Shown here: positions 1 to 5,210 of the stretch, piece by piece
How positions within the stretch are numbered: position 1 is the stretch's first letter
Layout: each line of letters begins with the position of its first letter
Assembly: GCA_016938515.1 (NCBI GenBank)
Contig: JAFGUM010000382.1
Span: 1-5,210, forward strand
DNA from: Spirochaetales bacterium
Lineage (GTDB): Bacteria; Spirochaetota; Spirochaetia; Treponematales; UBA12059
Length of the DNA stretch: 5,210 nt
Reading direction: 5' to 3'
The notes under the pieces: model-generated
Database searches by the model: none
Told to the model about the DNA's origin: nothing
What the model saw: the letters and a program-made list of their open reading frames with translations, nothing else
Position numbers and translations under genes: made by a program

Positions 1-306
1 AAGATTGCCGTCATGTACGCGGGCCGCATCGTTGAAAAAGGCAGTGCCGACGAGATTTTTGCTGACCCCAAACACCCCTACACGCAGGGCCTGATCAAAA
101 GCGTTCCCCGTCTTGACCGGGAGAACAAGCAGCGGCTGTACTCGATTCCGGGTCAGCCGCCCAACGTCATAAACCTGCCCGAGTGCTGCCCCTTCTTCCC
201 GCGCTGCGAGCGTGCGATGGATGTATGCAAGACCCAGTATCCTCCAATCGCTACCATCGGTGAAGGCAGGAGCGTCGCCTGCTGGCTCTACGGAGAGGGT
301 AAATAA
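1..306 (+). CDS. dppD: Peptide/nickel ABC importer ATP-binding subunit, DppD/OppD type (3' part only)
   Basis: The reading frame is open at the left edge and encodes the last 101 residues of an ABC ATPase, starting at the 'KIAVMYAGRIVEKG' strand that follows the H-loop. The nucleotide-binding core (Walker A, signature, Walker B) lies outside the window. What remains is the C-terminal oligopeptide-transporter extension: 'HPYT' near visible residue 26, 'PGQPPN', then a cysteine cluster (CC-x5-C-x6-C and a later 'ACWL' Cys). This layout is typical of DppD/OppD/NikD-like subunits, which pair with a DppF/OppF-like ATPase at the cytoplasmic face to power uptake of di- or oligopeptides. Its TAA stop (304-306) directly abuts the next ATG, so the two genes are co-transcribed and probably translationally coupled. 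The DppD role, rather than DppF, is inferred from gene order. The substrate cannot be determined here. Confidence 0.9.
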   Translation, partial: KIAVMYAGRIVEKGSADEIFADPKHPYTQGLIKSVPRLDRENKQRLYSIPGQPPNVINLPECCPFFPRCERAMDVCKTQYPPIATIGEGRSVACWLYGEGK

Positions 307-1314
307 ATGGACACCAACGAAAACCTGCTCGAGGTAAGCGGCCTTAAAATGCACTTCCCGTACCATACGGGCTCCCTCCTCAACCGCAAGAAGGGCTACA
401 TCTACGCCGTAGACGGCGTAGACCTTACTATAAAAAAAGGCGAGACGCTGGGCCTCGTAGGGGAGTCAGGCTGCGGCAAGTCTACGACGCTGCGTGCCGT
501 GGCTCAGCTGCACAAGCCTACGGGTGGTTCAGTGCTGCTCAAGGGGCAGGAGCTTACCACCGCGACGAAGGCGGAAGTGATGCGGGCCCGCAAGGACATG
601 CAGATAGTCTTCCAGGACCCCTACGCCTCGCTCAACCCCCGCATGACGACGCGGGACATCATCGCCGAGCCGATGCGCATCTTTACCAAGGCCGGCCTCC
701 TTGCGATGACCAAAGAGGAAATGGACGAGCGCGTGGAGCAGCTGATGGAACGCGTCGGCTTGTCGCGGTTCTTCAAGAACCGCTACCCGCACGAGTTTTC
801 CGGCGGCCAGAGGCAGCGCATCGGCATAGCCAGGGCACTGGCGCTCAAGCCGGACCTCATGCTGTGCGACGAGCCGGTATCCGCGCTCGACGTGTCAATC
901 CAGTCGCAGATACTCAACCTGTTCAAGGATCTGCAGGATGAGTTTGGCCTCACGTACCTGTTCATAGCGCACGACCTCGCGGTAATCCAGTACATTTCAA
1001 ACCGCATAGCGGTGATGTACCTCGGCGTCGTCGTCGAGCTGTCGGCGTCCGACGAGCTGTACAAAAAACCGCTGCACCCGTATACGCAGGCGCTGCTGTC
1101 CGCCGCGCCCATCCCCGACCCGCAGGTGGAGCGCACGCGCAAGCGCATCATACTGACGGGAGACGTGCCGGCGCCGGACAAGGCGCGCACCGGCTGTTAC
1201 TTCTACGACCGCTGCTCAAAGCGCATGGACAAGTGCGCCCAGAGCGTTCCCAAGCTCAAGGACGCAGGCGGCGGTCACCAGGTGGCCTGCTTCCTGTACC
1301 ACGACCCGGACTAG
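307..1314 (+). CDS. dppF: Peptide/nickel ABC importer ATP-binding subunit, DppF/OppF type
   Basis: This is a complete 335-residue ATPase of the usual DppF/OppF length. Visible motifs in order are Walker [10 protein letters not shown] (52-60), Q-loop Gln103 in '[11 protein letters not shown]', signature FSGGQ (164-168), Walker B 'LMLCDEP' with catalytic Glu189, D-loop SALD (192-195) and H-loop His222. The oligopeptide C-terminal extension follows, with HPYT (257-260) and cysteines 297, 303, 310 and 328. It would dimerise with the upstream DppD-like subunit on the cytoplasmic side of the membrane and hydrolyse ATP to drive peptide import. The ATG follows the upstream stop with no gap. A GGAG/GAGGG Shine-Dalgarno (292-299) lies inside the end of the upstream gene, 7 bases before the start. 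All catalytic residues are present. '[15 protein letters not shown]' supports the OppF/DppF assignment, but the transported substrate (dipeptide, oligopeptide or other) is not resolved. Confidence 0.95.
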   Translation: MDTNENLLEVSGLKMHFPYHTGSLLNRKKGYIYAVDGVDLTIKKGETLGLVGESGCGKSTTLRAVAQLHKPTGGSVLLKGQELTTATKAEVMRARKDMQIVFQDPYASLNPRMTTRDIIAEPMRIFTKAGLLAMTKEEMDERVEQLMERVGLSRFFKNRYPHEFSGGQRQRIGIARALALKPDLMLCDEPVSALDVSIQSQILNLFKDLQDEFGLTYLFIAHDLAVIQYISNRIAVMYLGVVVELSASDELYKKPLHPYTQALLSAAPIPDPQVERTRKRIILTGDVPAPDKARTGCYFYDRCSKRMDKCAQSVPKLKDAGGGHQVACFLYHDPD

Positions 1315-1338
1315 AGCGCTCAACGCGAAACGCAGGAC

Positions 1339-1373
1339 AGCCCGTTGCCGATACTACCGGCAACGGGCTTTTT
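1339..1373 (+). terminator. Rho-independent terminator of the dppDF operon
   Basis: A perfect 12-bp inverted repeat, AGCCCGTTGCCG (1339-1350) and CGGCAACGGGCT (1358-1369), encloses a 7-base loop. A TTTTT run at 1369-1373 begins with the last base of the stem. It lies 25 bases after the dppF stop and faces the convergent creD, whose stop codon starts at 1375. On the opposite strand the hairpin is followed by GTCCTGCG, without a T-tract, so it reads as a terminator only for the rightward ABC operon. Confidence 0.93.
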
Positions 1374-1374
1374 G

Positions 1375-2754
1375 TCAGTCTACCGTTTCGACCGGACTTT
1401 CACCGTCCGTCTCCGGCTCCGGCTCCAGTTCTTGTTCGTACCAGTTAACGTTCCTCGTAACTATCATGACGAGCGCGGTGATGGCAAAAGCACCCAGGGA
1501 GCCTATAAGCAAGGCCCAGTCCTCCGACTGCAGCGTAACGTACAGATATACGTAGGCAGCACCCATCACCGGCGCCATGTACCATGCGCGCCTTACATCC
1601 TTGAAGATTGACCAGGAGTACAAAAACACCATAACACCCACGGCCAGCGACGAGCCCAGGTATGCCACGCCAAAAGCAACGTGTTCAGACAGCGACAGCA
1701 GCAGCAGGTAGTACACCATGTTGGCTACGCCTGCCAGCAGGTACTGTACGGGGTGCAGCCTGCGCCTGGCAAACAGCTCGAGCATGAACAGCGACAGGAA
1801 GGGCACGATGATGAACAGAACAGCGTGCTTGGTAGCGCGGTCGTTGAGCGCGTATCTGTCCAGAACCTCAAAGAAATCTACGCCAAAGAACTCCCGCGAC
1901 AGCGCCGTCATGGTTGCCCCAGAATCCTGCCAGAACAATGGCGTACCACGGCTCAGGTAGCTTACATCCCAGGTTGCCTTGAACCCGGCATCATCGAGGC
2001 TGTGCTCGCCTGGCAGGTGCTGGCCCTGGTACGACGGCGCCAGCCAGTCCGCGGCCATGCTCACGCGCGCCTCCTCGCCCAGCGGCAGCACCCGTATACG
2101 CTTGCCGCCGCGAACAGACAGCTCTATCTGGAACGAACTTGGCGCCTTCATCTGGAGCGGCGCCGCCGCCCTGACGCCGCCATCGAGAAGATCAAAGCCG
2201 GCGGCTCCGGGTTTGAAGGCGAGAGGCTGGCGTTCCCAGCTCGCAGCACCGACGCCACGTATGCCTTTCTGGTTGCCAATAGACACGACCAGCTCGGCGT
2301 CGGCCGGGTACGCCACCTCGCCCGGCCGCAGCGCGGCCAGAGCCGCGGTAGCGTCAAACACGCCGGCCATGGCCACGGTACCGGCAAACACGGGCACCGA
2401 GAATATACCGCGGCTCTTGCGCGTGGTCTCCATGACCACGCGCAGGTCGAGGTCGTGGGGGCTCAGCCACAAGTCAAAATGCTGCTGCCTGTGTTCCACT
2501 GTCTCCCGGCCCTGCGCATCCTTGTGCGATACCTCTTCCAGACGAGTGCAGGGGATTCGCAGAACAGGCCCGGCCAGCCACAGCTCGCCCCCCCACGCGT
2601 CCAGAATTTCCCGCTCTACTTCGTCTGCCCTGTGCGACCGCTCGAGCACCACTTCGCGCACGAGCGCCGCCGGTACCAGCATTATCAGTATCATGATGCC
2701 GATGAGCACGGTCTTGAAGCCCAGGCTTTTCGTGATCCTGTTGGCAATGTTCAT
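1375..2754 (-). CDS. creD: Inner-membrane protein of the CreD family
   Basis: The product is 459 residues, close to the roughly 450 of E. coli CreD. An N-terminal membrane segment (about 14-33) is followed by 'WGGELWLAGPVLRIP' (54-68), the conserved W-G-x-x-x-x-L-x-G-P block of the family. A long, probably periplasmic, beta-rich region (about 70-305) comes next, then about five membrane spans (310-328, 336-356, 360-380, 392-408, 413-433). These contain the CreD hallmarks HPVQYLL (334-340), YYLLLLSLSEH (348-358) and the AY at 364-365. The tail is acidic (EPEPETDGE). CreD is the effector of CreBC/BlrAB-type systems, linked to envelope integrity and beta-lactam or colicin phenotypes, but its biochemical activity is not established. 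The start at 2754 is set by a strong GGAGGA Shine-Dalgarno 6 bases upstream. The frame is open to an ATG at 2835, but that extension ('MLPQCCPIS...') is soluble, non-conserved and runs through the operator. The gene is divergent from the two-component operon and convergent with dppF. Confidence 0.94.
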   Translation of the reverse strand: MNIANRITKSLGFKTVLIGIMILIMLVPAALVREVVLERSHRADEVEREILDAWGGELWLAGPVLRIPCTRLEEVSHKDAQGRETVEHRQQHFDLWLSPHDLDLRVVMETTRKSRGIFSVPVFAGTVAMAGVFDATAALAALRPGEVAYPADAELVVSIGNQKGIRGVGAASWERQPLAFKPGAAGFDLLDGGVRAAAPLQMKAPSSFQIELSVRGGKRIRVLPLGEEARVSMAADWLAPSYQGQHLPGEHSLDDAGFKATWDVSYLSRGTPLFWQDSGATMTALSREFFGVDFFEVLDRYALNDRATKHAVLFIIVPFLSLFMLELFARRRLHPVQYLLAGVANMVYYLLLLSLSEHVAFGVAYLGSSLAVGVMVFLYSWSIFKDVRRAWYMAPVMGAAYVYLYVTLQSEDWALLIGSLGAFAITALVMIVTRNVNWYEQELEPEPETDGESPVETVD

Positions 2755-2760
2755 GGTATT

Positions 2761-2766
2761 TCCTCC
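2761..2766 (-). promoter_or_regulatory. Shine-Dalgarno site that fixes the creD start
   Basis: Read on the minus strand the bases are GGAGGA, followed by AATACC-type spacing of 6 bases before the ATG at 2754. This near-perfect match to the 16S rRNA tail supports the internal ATG over the upstream in-frame ATG at 2835. It is by far the strongest ribosome-binding site in the window. Confidence 0.85.
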
Positions 2767-2786
2767 GGTGTACGTCTGATGGTCAT

Positions 2787-2792
2787 GATCAT
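2787..2792 (-). promoter_or_regulatory. Candidate -10 element for creD
   Basis: On the minus strand CATGAT matches 4 of 6 bases of TATAAT. It lies 11 bases downstream of the last CTGCCAC unit of the phased repeats. That is about the distance between the pho box and the -10 element in PhoB-activated promoters, where activator repeats stand in for a -35 box. I see no good -35 hexamer at 16-18 bases, which fits activator dependence. The element lies inside a small palindrome, CATGATCATG (2784-2793). The assignment is inference from position and a modest match. Confidence 0.35.
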
Positions 2793-2802
2793 GGCGTAGC
2801 AA

Positions 2803-2835
2803 CGTGGCAGAAATGGGGCAACATTGTGGCAACAA
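2803..2835 (-). promoter_or_regulatory. 11-bp-phased direct repeats, putative operator of the linked OmpR-family regulator
   Basis: Read on the minus strand, three consecutive 11-base units are TTGTTGCCACA-phase copies of a 7-base core: TTGCCAC (2832-2826), TTGCCCC (2821-2815) and CTGCCAC (2810-2804), separated by the 4-base spacers AATG and ATTT. A degenerate GGC (plus strand) continues the phase at 2839-2841. A 7-base core plus 4-base spacer repeated every 11 bp is the architecture of PhoB (CTGTCAT-N4) and CreB (TTCAC-N6-TTCAC) sites. Its place between creD and the divergent regulator gene suggests binding by that regulator. The core sequence itself is not the published CreB box. An overlapping inverted repeat, ATTGT-N4-ACAAT (2823-2836), is an alternative reading. 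Confidence 0.55.
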
Positions 2836-2899
2836 TCAGGCTTTACGCGGAGGTACCCCGCGGCGCGGCGTCTCGGGCATGTAAAAATTTTGGCGGCCG

Positions 2900-2908
2900 T
2901 GGTATTCT
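2900..2908 (+). promoter_or_regulatory. Candidate extended -10 promoter of the response regulator operon
   Basis: TGG-TATTCT is an extended -10 pattern (TGn plus a 4/6 match to TATAAT), ending 9 bases before the ATG at 2918. Transcription would then begin at about 2914-2916, giving a leaderless or almost leaderless message. This agrees with the lack of a convincing Shine-Dalgarno before that ATG. No clear -35 is visible; TGTAAA at 2880-2885 has suitable spacing but is a weak match. An upstream promoter near the AT-rich stretch 2880-2890 is an alternative. Confidence 0.3.
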
Positions 2909-2917
2909 TGGGTACGC

Positions 2918-3616
2918 ATGAGCCTCATCGCGCTGGTAGAAGACGAAAAAAACATCCGCGAGACGCTTCGCGTGGCACTGGCTCGCGAGGGGCACGACGT
3001 ACTCGAATACGCCAACGGCGAGGACGCCTGGCTTGCGCTGGGAAGCTCCGCGAATCGCTCTGTCCCCGACCTGTTCGTACTGGACATCATGATGCCCCGC
3101 ATGGACGGCATAGAGCTGTGCAGGCGCCTGAGAGCGATTCCCTCCGACGTACCCATTATCTTCTTGTCTTCCCGCGACGACGAAATAGACCGAGTTCTGG
3201 GTCTGGATTCTGGCGGTGACGATTACGTGTGCAAGCCCTTTGGGATACGGGAACTTACCGCCCGCGTCCGGGCCTCTCTCAGGCGCCGCGCACCCTCCGA
3301 AGCCCCAGCGCGTTTTACCCTGGTGGCCGGGCGTCTTGAGCTGGACGATGAGCGCTACCTTGTCCGATGCGGCGGTAAGGACGCGGCGCTCACCGTTACC
3401 GAGTTCAGAATGCTGCGCAGCCTCGCCGCGGATCCCGGCGTCGTGCGTACGCGCGAACAGCTGATGCGCGCCGCATTCCCGGAAGATGCCTGGCCCAACG
3501 ACAGGGCGGCCGATAGCCACGTCAAGCGCATCCGCTCCAAGCTCAAGGCTGCCGATCCCGGCTTCGACGGCATAGAAACGGTCTACGGGCTCGGCTACCG
3601 CCTGGTGACGCGATGA
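2918..3616 (+). CDS. OmpR-family two-component response regulator, ChvI-like (CreB-type context)
   Basis: This 232-residue protein has a receiver domain (about 2-122) and an OmpR/PhoB winged-helix DNA-binding domain (about 132-230). Acid-pocket residues are Glu8 and Asp9, the phosphorylation site is Asp56 in 'FVLDIMMPRMDG', the switch residue is Ser84 (where Thr is more usual) and the conserved lysine is Lys106 in CKPF. Several stretches resemble ChvI of Agrobacterium and Sinorhizobium: 'IALVEDEKNI', 'FLSSRDDEID', 'LTVTEFRMLRSLA', 'DSHVKRIRSKLK' and the final 'IETVYGLGYR'. It is a cytoplasmic transcription factor activated by the kinase encoded immediately downstream, with which it overlaps by 4 bases (ATGA). 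Adjacency to creD would lead many pipelines to call it CreB; the sequence looks closer to ChvI. The ATG at 2918 places the first beta strand correctly, though only a weak GGGT precedes it. Likely targets are the phased repeats at 2803-2835. Confidence 0.94.
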   Translation: MSLIALVEDEKNIRETLRVALAREGHDVLEYANGEDAWLALGSSANRSVPDLFVLDIMMPRMDGIELCRRLRAIPSDVPIIFLSSRDDEIDRVLGLDSGGDDYVCKPFGIRELTARVRASLRRRAPSEAPARFTLVAGRLELDDERYLVRCGGKDAALTVTEFRMLRSLAADPGVVRTREQLMRAAFPEDAWPNDRAADSHVKRIRSKLKAADPGFDGIETVYGLGYRLVTR

Positions 3617-5210
3617 TGATTCGCCCTGCCGTGAGGCGCCTGTCTGTACGGCTTCTCGCCTTCAACCTGCTCCTGCTGTTCCTGCCGCTGGCCAGCCTTC
3701 TGTACCTTGATACCTACGAGCGGCAGCTCCTTGAGATGCAGGAAGCCTCGATGATACAGCAGGCGCGCATCATGGCTTCGGCTATCGGCGACGACGATCC
3801 GGCACAGGCCGCTCCGCTGATACTGCGACGACTGGGGACGCGGGTCGACTCGCGCATCAGGGTGGTAAACCGTGACGGCCTGCTGCTGGCGGACTCCTCG
3901 GCGCCGAGCATTGAATCAACGCGCGATGCCCCACCTTCAGCCGAGGTTGCAGACAGGCTCTCCCGCAGCGCCAACGAGACGACGCTGTACCGCAGCTTCG
4001 TGGCGCCGCTCAACGCGCTCCGGGCCTTGCTGTCGCCTCCCGGTGTACCCTACGACTCAGGCGAGTACTACTCCGGTAGGACAACGCTCCTGGGACCTGA
4101 AGTGCTCGCGGCCCTCCAGGGGCGCTACGGCGCCATTACGCGCCTGTCTACCGGTGGGCAGGTCTCGGTAAACCTGTATTCGGCCATTCCGATACTCGGC
4201 GCCAGCGGTGTTACGGGCGCGGTACTCGTTTCGCGGTCAACCTACGGCATACTGGAAAAGCTGTACGAGCTGCGCCTGGACATCATCAAGATATTTCTGT
4301 TCTCCCTGCTGGCGGCCCTCGTGCTGTCAATCATCCTGTCGATGACCATAACCGTTCCCGTAGCCAGGCTTACCGCCGAGGCTGACACCGTTCTAGACCC
4401 CTCCGGTCGCTTCCAGGGACACTTTACCGGCATGAAGCGGCGTGACGAGATAGGCGACCTGTCGCGCGCTCTGTCCGAGCTGTCTGGCCGCCTTGAAAAG
4501 CGCGTAACCTTTATAGACGGCTTTACGGCGGACCTGCTCCACGAGCTTAAAAACCCGCTGGCGGCCATCCGGGGCGCCGTTGAACTGGCGCTGGATGCCC
4601 CCGAGTCCAGCACCGGACAAACGCGGCCGTTGCTCGTGAGCATCCGAGACGAGGAGCTGCGGATGGAGCGGCTCCTGTCGAGGCTGCGGGAAATAGGCAG
4701 GCTGGACAACGACATGGCGGGCGAGCCTACCGAGCTGGTGGATTTGTCGCTGCTCATACCCGTCATACTGGCGCGATACCCTCACAAGGACTTTCCGTCG
4801 GTTGGCGTTGACTTCATAGACGAGACCACGGGAAACGCCCGTATCCGCGCGCATCCAGACAGGCTGGTGCAGGCGCTCGTCAACCCCGTGGACAACGCGA
4901 TCTCGTTTTCGCCTTCTGGTGCGCGCGTCGTGGTGCGCCTCTGCGCCGCGTCTCGCGATGGGGCTGAGGGGTACCGTATAACGGTAGATGACTCTGGGCC
5001 AGGCGTGGGGCAGTCGTCGCTACCCCACGTTTTTGACCGCTTCTACTCAGACCGCCCCGCCAGGCCAGCACAGGCTACCGACGATCATGCCGGATTGGGT
5101 CTGGCCATCGTCAAAGCCATAGCCACAGCCTACGACGGTTCGTGCACGCTTAAAAACCTGCCGGGCCGGGGCTGCCGTTTTGAACTGTGGCTGCCGGCGA
5201 CGAGTCAAGA
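3613..5210 (+). CDS. Membrane sensor histidine kinase, ChvG-like (3' end beyond window)
   Basis: The frame runs 532 codons to the window edge without a stop. The domains in order are TM1 (about 12-32), a periplasmic sensor region of about 190 residues (33-222), TM2 (224-247), HAMP (about 247-300, with DEIGDL at 278-283), HisKA with phospho-acceptor His310 in HELKNPL, and HATPase_c. The ATPase has N-box Asn424/Asn428, G1 DDSGPG (459-464), F-box VFDRFYSDRP (473-482) and G2 AGLGLA (493-498). 'HELKNPLAAIRGAVE' and 'RFYSDRP' closely recall ChvG/ExoS, as does the N-terminal 'LYLDTYERQLLEMQ' after TM1, so the sensor is probably of the Stimulus_sens_1 type. The next position after the N-box Asn is Pro425, which is unusual. 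It should autophosphorylate and signal to the upstream regulator. The gene overlaps the regulator by ATGA; a second ATG at 3616 has better spacing (7 bases) from a GGTGA at 3604-3608 and may be the true start. By domain layout only a short C-terminus is missing. Confidence 0.92.
   Translation, partial: MMIRPAVRRLSVRLLAFNLLLLFLPLASLLYLDTYERQLLEMQEASMIQQARIMASAIGDDDPAQAAPLILRRLGTRVDSRIRVVNRDGLLLADSSAPSIESTRDAPPSAEVADRLSRSANETTLYRSFVAPLNALRALLSPPGVPYDSGEYYSGRTTLLGPEVLAALQGRYGAITRLSTGGQVSVNLYSAIPILGASGVTGAVLVSRSTYGILEKLYELRLDIIKIFLFSLLAALVLSIILSMTITVPVARLTAEADTVLDPSGRFQGHFTGMKRRDEIGDLSRALSELSGRLEKRVTFIDGFTADLLHELKNPLAAIRGAVELALDAPESSTGQTRPLLVSIRDEELRMERLLSRLREIGRLDNDMAGEPTELVDLSLLIPVILARYPHKDFPSVGVDFIDETTGNARIRAHPDRLVQALVNPVDNAISFSPSGARVVVRLCAASRDGAEGYRITVDDSGPGVGQSSLPHVFDRFYSDRPARPAQATDDHAGLGLAIVKAIATAYDGSCTLKNLPGRGCRFELWLPATSQ

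Noticed and set aside
2784..2793. Palindrome CATGATCATG in the creD leader as a separate operator
   Set aside because: It is only 10 bp and stands alone. It overlaps the candidate -10 element, which explains it about as well.
1681..2799. Long rightward open frames antisense to creD (372 and 266 codons)
   Set aside because: They lie opposite a well-supported CreD gene, their compositions are rich in Arg/Gln/His or Ser/Arg as expected of GC-rich shadow frames, and they show no recognisable domain.
2755..2835. An N-terminal extension of CreD starting at the in-frame ATG at 2835
   Set aside because: The extra 27 residues are non-conserved and overlap the phased repeats. The ATG at 2754 has a near-perfect Shine-Dalgarno and gives the normal family length with a correctly placed first membrane segment.
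2846..2862. Imperfect inverted repeat CGCGG-AGGTACC-CCGCG upstream of the regulator gene
   Set aside because: The 5-bp GC arms lie in a very GC-rich stretch where such pairs arise by chance. No T-tract follows, and the relation to either promoter is unclear.
2843..3520. Leftward 225-codon open frame opposite the response regulator gene
   Set aside because: The opposite strand carries a complete OmpR-family regulator with all motifs. The antisense product has no recognisable motif or ribosome-binding site.
4242..4854. Leftward open frames opposite the histidine kinase gene
   Set aside because: They are Ser/Arg-rich shadows of the kinase coding strand, with no domain signature.
1..5210. tRNA or rRNA genes, CRISPR arrays, insertion sequences, integrase or attachment sites
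   Set aside because: None was seen. The window is filled by contiguous conserved coding genes, with one control region of 163 bp and one short terminator gap.

Overview
The window is GC-rich DNA with dense, textbook bacterial gene layout. It most likely comes from a Gram-negative bacterium, because it encodes a CreD-type inner-membrane protein and a two-component system that resembles ChvG/ChvI of Alphaproteobacteria. The lineage cannot be fixed from the sequence. The kinase and regulator look ChvGI-like, but the frequent ATA (Ile) and AGG (Arg) codons are unusual for a typical GC-rich alphaproteobacterium, so another Gram-negative phylum such as a GC-rich spirochaete remains possible (low confidence).

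Left block (1-1374, + strand): the 3' end of a DppD/OppD-type ATPase gene is followed, with stop codon abutting start codon, by a complete DppF/OppF-type ATPase gene. These are the two ATPase subunits of a peptide/nickel-family ABC importer, whose binding-protein and permease genes would lie to the left of the window. The operon ends at a strong intrinsic terminator (1339-1373).

Middle block (1375-2754, - strand): creD, encoding a six-span inner-membrane protein with a large periplasmic domain, is convergent with the ABC operon. It is divergent from the two-component genes.

Intergenic block (2755-2917): this 163-bp divergent control region holds a strong Shine-Dalgarno for creD, candidate promoters in both directions, and a run of 11-bp-phased repeats (2803-2835) laid out like an OmpR/PhoB-family operator.

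Right block (2918-5210, + strand): an OmpR-family response regulator (ChvI-like) overlaps by 4 bp a membrane histidine kinase (ChvG-like) that runs off the right edge just after its last ATPase motif. The likely circuit is that the kinase senses an envelope condition and phosphorylates the regulator, which binds the phased repeats and controls creD and perhaps its own operon. The genes are ordinary families. The most distinctive elements are the phased operator and the pairing of CreD with a ChvGI-like, rather than a plain CreBC-like, system.
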